From the NCBI GenBank assembly GCA_030913385.1, contig CP133159.1:4319001-4383000 (forward strand): 64,000 nucleotides of DNA, read 5' to 3'. The notes under the pieces were generated by a model that had not been told where the DNA came from, ran no database searches, and worked only from the letters and a program-made list of their open reading frames with translations. The translations under genes and the position numbers were made by a program. Source of the stretch: Cytophagaceae bacterium ABcell3 (lineage in GTDB: Bacteria > Bacteroidota > Bacteroidia > Cytophagales > Cytophagaceae). Positions 61,474 to 64,000 of the stretch are shown here, one piece after another; position 1 is the stretch's first letter; every line of letters starts with the position of its first letter.

Positions 61474-63153
61474 ATGCAGGCCATTTATAATATAGCGGAA
61501 ATTTGTGCCCAAAAAGGTATAAAAAACATTGTCCTATCTCCAGGTTCCAGGTGTGCTCCACTAACCATTGCATTTGCCCGGCACCCAAACTTCCGCCCAT
61601 ACACCATAAGCGATGAACGTTCAGCGGCATTTATCGCACTGGGCATGGCCTTACAAACAAAAACACCATCTGTACTAGTTTGCACATCAGGCACTGCGAC
61701 TTTAAATTATGCCCCTGCAATCGCAGAAGCGTTCTTCCAACAAGTCCCCTTACTGATCCTGACAGCGGACAGGCCCCAGGAATGGATTGCGCAACAAGAC
61801 GGGCAAACCATCTATCAACAAAACATCTATGGCAAACATGTCAAAGGCAGTTATCAACTACCTTCCGACTTTTCACACCCAGACGCAAATTGGTTCGTAG
61901 AACGGACCCTGAGTGAAGCGACGAACAAAGCACAAGCGTACCCTCCGGGCCCTGTACATATCAATATCCCGCTGAGAGAACCGCTTTACCCATCTGGCAC
62001 TATCAAATTTGACCAGAATGTAAAAGTAATCACAGAGCTATCAGGTTCACCTTCTATAGCAGAAGAAGACAGAAACCGCATTTTAAAACAGATTTCTACC
62101 TATTCAAAAATCATGGTAGTAGCTGGGCAGAACACTACAGACACTGCACTGACAGAAGTTTTAACAGAATTTAGCAATAACTATAATATACCAATTGTAG
62201 CTGATATAATAGCCAATCAAAAGCATCCAGACTTTATTAACGGCCATGACCTTTTTATTAATAACATCAACCCTGCACAGTACCAACCAGAGGTGCTCAT
62301 CACGTTTGGCATGTCCCTGATATCTAAAGGAATGAAGCTTTTTTTAAGAAAAAACAAACCCACCATTCATATCCACCTGGATCCCCAAGGCATAGCCGCA
62401 GATCCTTTTCAATCACTTACCATGGTTGTCCGAGAGACACCTGTTCATTTCTTAAGAGAAGCCATTAACGCTGGCTTGTTATACCACAATGAAGCTTTTG
62501 GAAATCTCTGGAAACAAGCATCGAATAAAGGTGTAGAAAAGTTAAACCATTTCTTAAACAGCAATAAAGAGTGGTCAGAGATTTCTGCCGTAAATCAAGT
62601 TATAGCACATTTGCCAGCAAACTCATCACTACATTTGGCCAATAGCATGCCTGTTCGTTATGCAGGTTTTGTTTTTGCAGGACAAGAAATGAAAGGCGTA
62701 GAATGCTTTGCCAACAGAGGTACCAGTGGTATTGACGGGGTCATTAGTACGGCTTACGGAATGGCCCTTTTGTCTTCCAAAACCATCACCGTAATTACAG
62801 GAGATTTAAGTTTTTTCTATGACAGAAATGCCCTTTGGAACAACTATTTACCGGGCAATTTAAAAATCATTCTTCTTAACAATCATGGTGGTAATATTTT
62901 CAGGATTATTGACGGCCCTAATCAGCAGCCAGAACTTGAAGAATATTTTGAAACGCACCAACCTTTAAATGCCAGAAGAACTGCCGAAGACGCAGGTTTT
63001 AATTACATTAAGGTAAATAATAGCGTGCAGCTAAAAGAAGGTTTAAAACAAATCTATAGCAACAACAAACCATATATACTGGAAGCAGAATTTGACGGAA
63101 AAGTCAGCCACCAAGTTTTCTGCGATTTTAAAGAAACACTAAAATCTATGTAG
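61474..63153 (+). CDS. menD: SEPHCHC synthase MenD
   Basis: Thiamine-diphosphate enzyme that joins isochorismate and 2-oxoglutarate. 559 residues. Conserved parts: LSPGSRCAPLTIAFARHP, ISDERSAAFIALGMA (catalytic Glu) and the ThDP/Mg site TGDLSFFYDRNALWNN through LNNHGGNIFRII. Standard MenD length. The TAG stop is the first codon of a family B repeat fragment (TAGGATCTGCTGAAA). 88 bp after menF, probably in the same transcript. Confidence 0.96.
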   Translation: MQAIYNIAEICAQKGIKNIVLSPGSRCAPLTIAFARHPNFRPYTISDERSAAFIALGMALQTKTPSVLVCTSGTATLNYAPAIAEAFFQQVPLLILTADRPQEWIAQQDGQTIYQQNIYGKHVKGSYQLPSDFSHPDANWFVERTLSEATNKAQAYPPGPVHINIPLREPLYPSGTIKFDQNVKVITELSGSPSIAEEDRNRILKQISTYSKIMVVAGQNTTDTALTEVLTEFSNNYNIPIVADIIANQKHPDFINGHDLFINNINPAQYQPEVLITFGMSLISKGMKLFLRKNKPTIHIHLDPQGIAADPFQSLTMVVRETPVHFLREAINAGLLYHNEAFGNLWKQASNKGVEKLNHFLNSNKEWSEISAVNQVIAHLPANSSLHLANSMPVRYAGFVFAGQEMKGVECFANRGTSGIDGVISTAYGMALLSSKTITVITGDLSFFYDRNALWNNYLPGNLKIILLNNHGGNIFRIIDGPNQQPELEEYFETHQPLNARRTAEDAGFNYIKVNNSVQLKEGLKQIYSNNKPYILEAEFDGKVSHQVFCDFKETLKSM

Positions 63154-63176
63154 GATCTGCTGAAAGCACTAGGAAC
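63151..63176 (+). repeat. Family B end fragment at the menD stop
   Basis: TAGGATCTGCTGAAAGCACT resembles the TAGGGCCTGCTGAAAAAGTC end of the 15511 element; as at 32070, the first three bases are the stop codon. Confidence 0.5.
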
Positions 63177-63198
63177 AAAAAACGAACTGAAGGGGGAA

Positions 63199-64000
63199 TT
63201 AATTAAAACACTCTCGCAAACTTTTCAACTTTTCTTTTTGTGCCAACACCTGTATAACATCTCCACTTTCTAAAACAGTACCTCCGCCAGGGACAAAATA
63301 ATTACCATCACGGTAAATCACTACTACCAGGTTTCCTTTAAGTTCTGAGATTTCAACCAAAGCCTTTCCTTCTACCGCAGAGTTGTCGGGAACCCGAAGG
63401 TTTACAAGTTTCATGTCTAGTTTCTCAGGATAACTGAACTCCAACGGCGACTGAAGCTTTTGCTCTGAAGGCATATCAAGCTTAAACAGTTTGGCGGCGG
63501 CAGGCAAAGTCCAACCTTGCAGCAAACTTGAGGTTAAAACGATGAAGAAAACTACATTAAAAATCCAGCCAGCCTCAGGAATACCTGCCAATAAAGGGAA
63601 AGTAGCTAGAATAATTGGTACAGCCCCTCTCAGGCCAACCCACGAAATAAGCAGTTTTTCCTTTAATTTAAAATTGAAAAAAGCAAGTGAAAGAAAAACA
63701 CCGGCAGGACGTGCCACAAAAATCAGGAACAATGAAATCATTATACCTAAACCTGTAACCTGTACTACTTGGCTTGGGTACACCAATAGTCCCAAAGTAA
63801 GGAACATGACAATTTGGCTCAGCCAAGCCAAGCCGTCAAAAAAACGGAAAAGACTTCTTTTAAAAACGATCTCGTTATTGCTCACAATTACACCGGCCAC
63901 ATAAACGGCCAAAAAGCCACTGCCTTGAAAGGTAGTGGTTAAAGCATAGGTAAAAACTGCAAAAGCGAGGGTAAAAACAGAGTAAAATCCTTCTACGGGA
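63199..64000 (-). CDS. K+/H+ antiporter (NhaP2/CvrA-like), 5' end beyond the window
   Basis: The visible 267 codons are the C-terminal part. The frame stays open to the edge (SGFLAVYVAGVIVSN), so the gene begins outside. Membrane spans include VGLRGAVPIILATFPLL, typical of NhaP2-type exchangers. The last roughly 85 residues are a TrkA-C (RCK-C) domain (KLVNLRVPDNSAVEGKALVE ... SGDVIQVLAQKEKL) that may bind nucleotide ligands. Inner membrane. Confidence 0.9.
   Translation of the reverse strand, partial: PVEGFYSVFTLAFAVFTYALTTTFQGSGFLAVYVAGVIVSNNEIVFKRSLFRFFDGLAWLSQIVMFLTLGLLVYPSQVVQVTGLGIMISLFLIFVARPAGVFLSLAFFNFKLKEKLLISWVGLRGAVPIILATFPLLAGIPEAGWIFNVVFFIVLTSSLLQGWTLPAAAKLFKLDMPSEQKLQSPLEFSYPEKLDMKLVNLRVPDNSAVEGKALVEISELKGNLVVVIYRDGNYFVPGGGTVLESGDVIQVLAQKEKLKSLRECFN

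Noticed and set aside
1-64000. tRNA, rRNA or CRISPR arrays
   Set aside because: I scanned for T-loop-like motifs, rRNA-like blocks and regularly spaced short repeats and saw none; the tandem repeats found have no spacers.

Overview
The window looks like a chromosomal segment of a Cytophagales/Flavobacteriia-type Bacteroidota. It has about 40% GC, type IX secretion (T9SS) C-terminal sorting domains, Bacteroidota-only families (DUF4494, DUF4403), promoters of the TTTG-N19..21-TAnnTTTG class, very few Shine-Dalgarno sequences, menaquinone genes and long-form IlvC. I cannot name the species. I see no tRNA, rRNA or CRISPR.

Layout. 0-6.2 kb (minus strand): an operon hisC-hisB-hisH-TPR lipoprotein-thrS, divergent from a small ACT-domain gene. 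6.6-8.1 kb: non-coding, with a 348-bp tandem repeat and hairpins. 8.1-20.6 kb: mixed single genes (DUF92, acyltransferase, an MBL-fold protein with an altered metal site, NlpC/P60, DUF4494, PAS kinase, ilvC, a DUF2382 stress pair, an AraC regulator, a lipoprotein). 21.0-26.3 kb: two paralogous T9SS-exported repeat proteins. 26.4-29.7 kb: a RAYT transposase remnant, a 32-residue membrane microprotein and a five-gene cluster with three paralogs that I could not assign to a named family. 29.7-35.2 kb: two DUF305 lipoproteins, a frameshifted DUF4403 gene, a phosphoesterase and an HPP membrane protein. 35.3-51.7 kb: antiporter, large PAS kinase, DEAD-box helicase, AI-2E permease, pirin, a T9SS protein with a broken signal peptide, LemA/M48 protease, TSUP permease, fabF and GNAT. 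52.2-57.2 kb: a small accessory island bounded by 340-bp direct repeats of the 3' end of an isoaspartyl-peptidase gene and containing an IS3-family element. 57-64 kb: desaturase, phosphatase, menI-menF-menD and an edge-truncated antiporter.

How the genes work together. HisC, HisB and HisH supply steps of histidine synthesis. IlvC serves branched-chain amino acids, and the orphan ACT protein may be regulatory. MenI, MenF and MenD are menaquinone steps. FabF and the desaturase shape membrane lipids. LemA/M48, DUF2382, DUF305 and the 27-29.7 kb cluster look like envelope or stress functions, although the last is inference.

Most notable: (1) the 27.2-29.7 kb cluster, where three paralogs share a PDVxLDxP-type core and two end in exact 11-residue Gly/Ala repeats resembling lipid-binding or LEA-like helices; (2) the island with a duplicated host-gene 3' end; (3) two families of dispersed inverted-repeat elements, one of which supplies the stop codons of two genes; (4) three single-base homopolymer frameshifts, which raise a question of sequence quality or real decay; (5) an MBL-fold protein with two Zn1 histidines both replaced by tyrosine.
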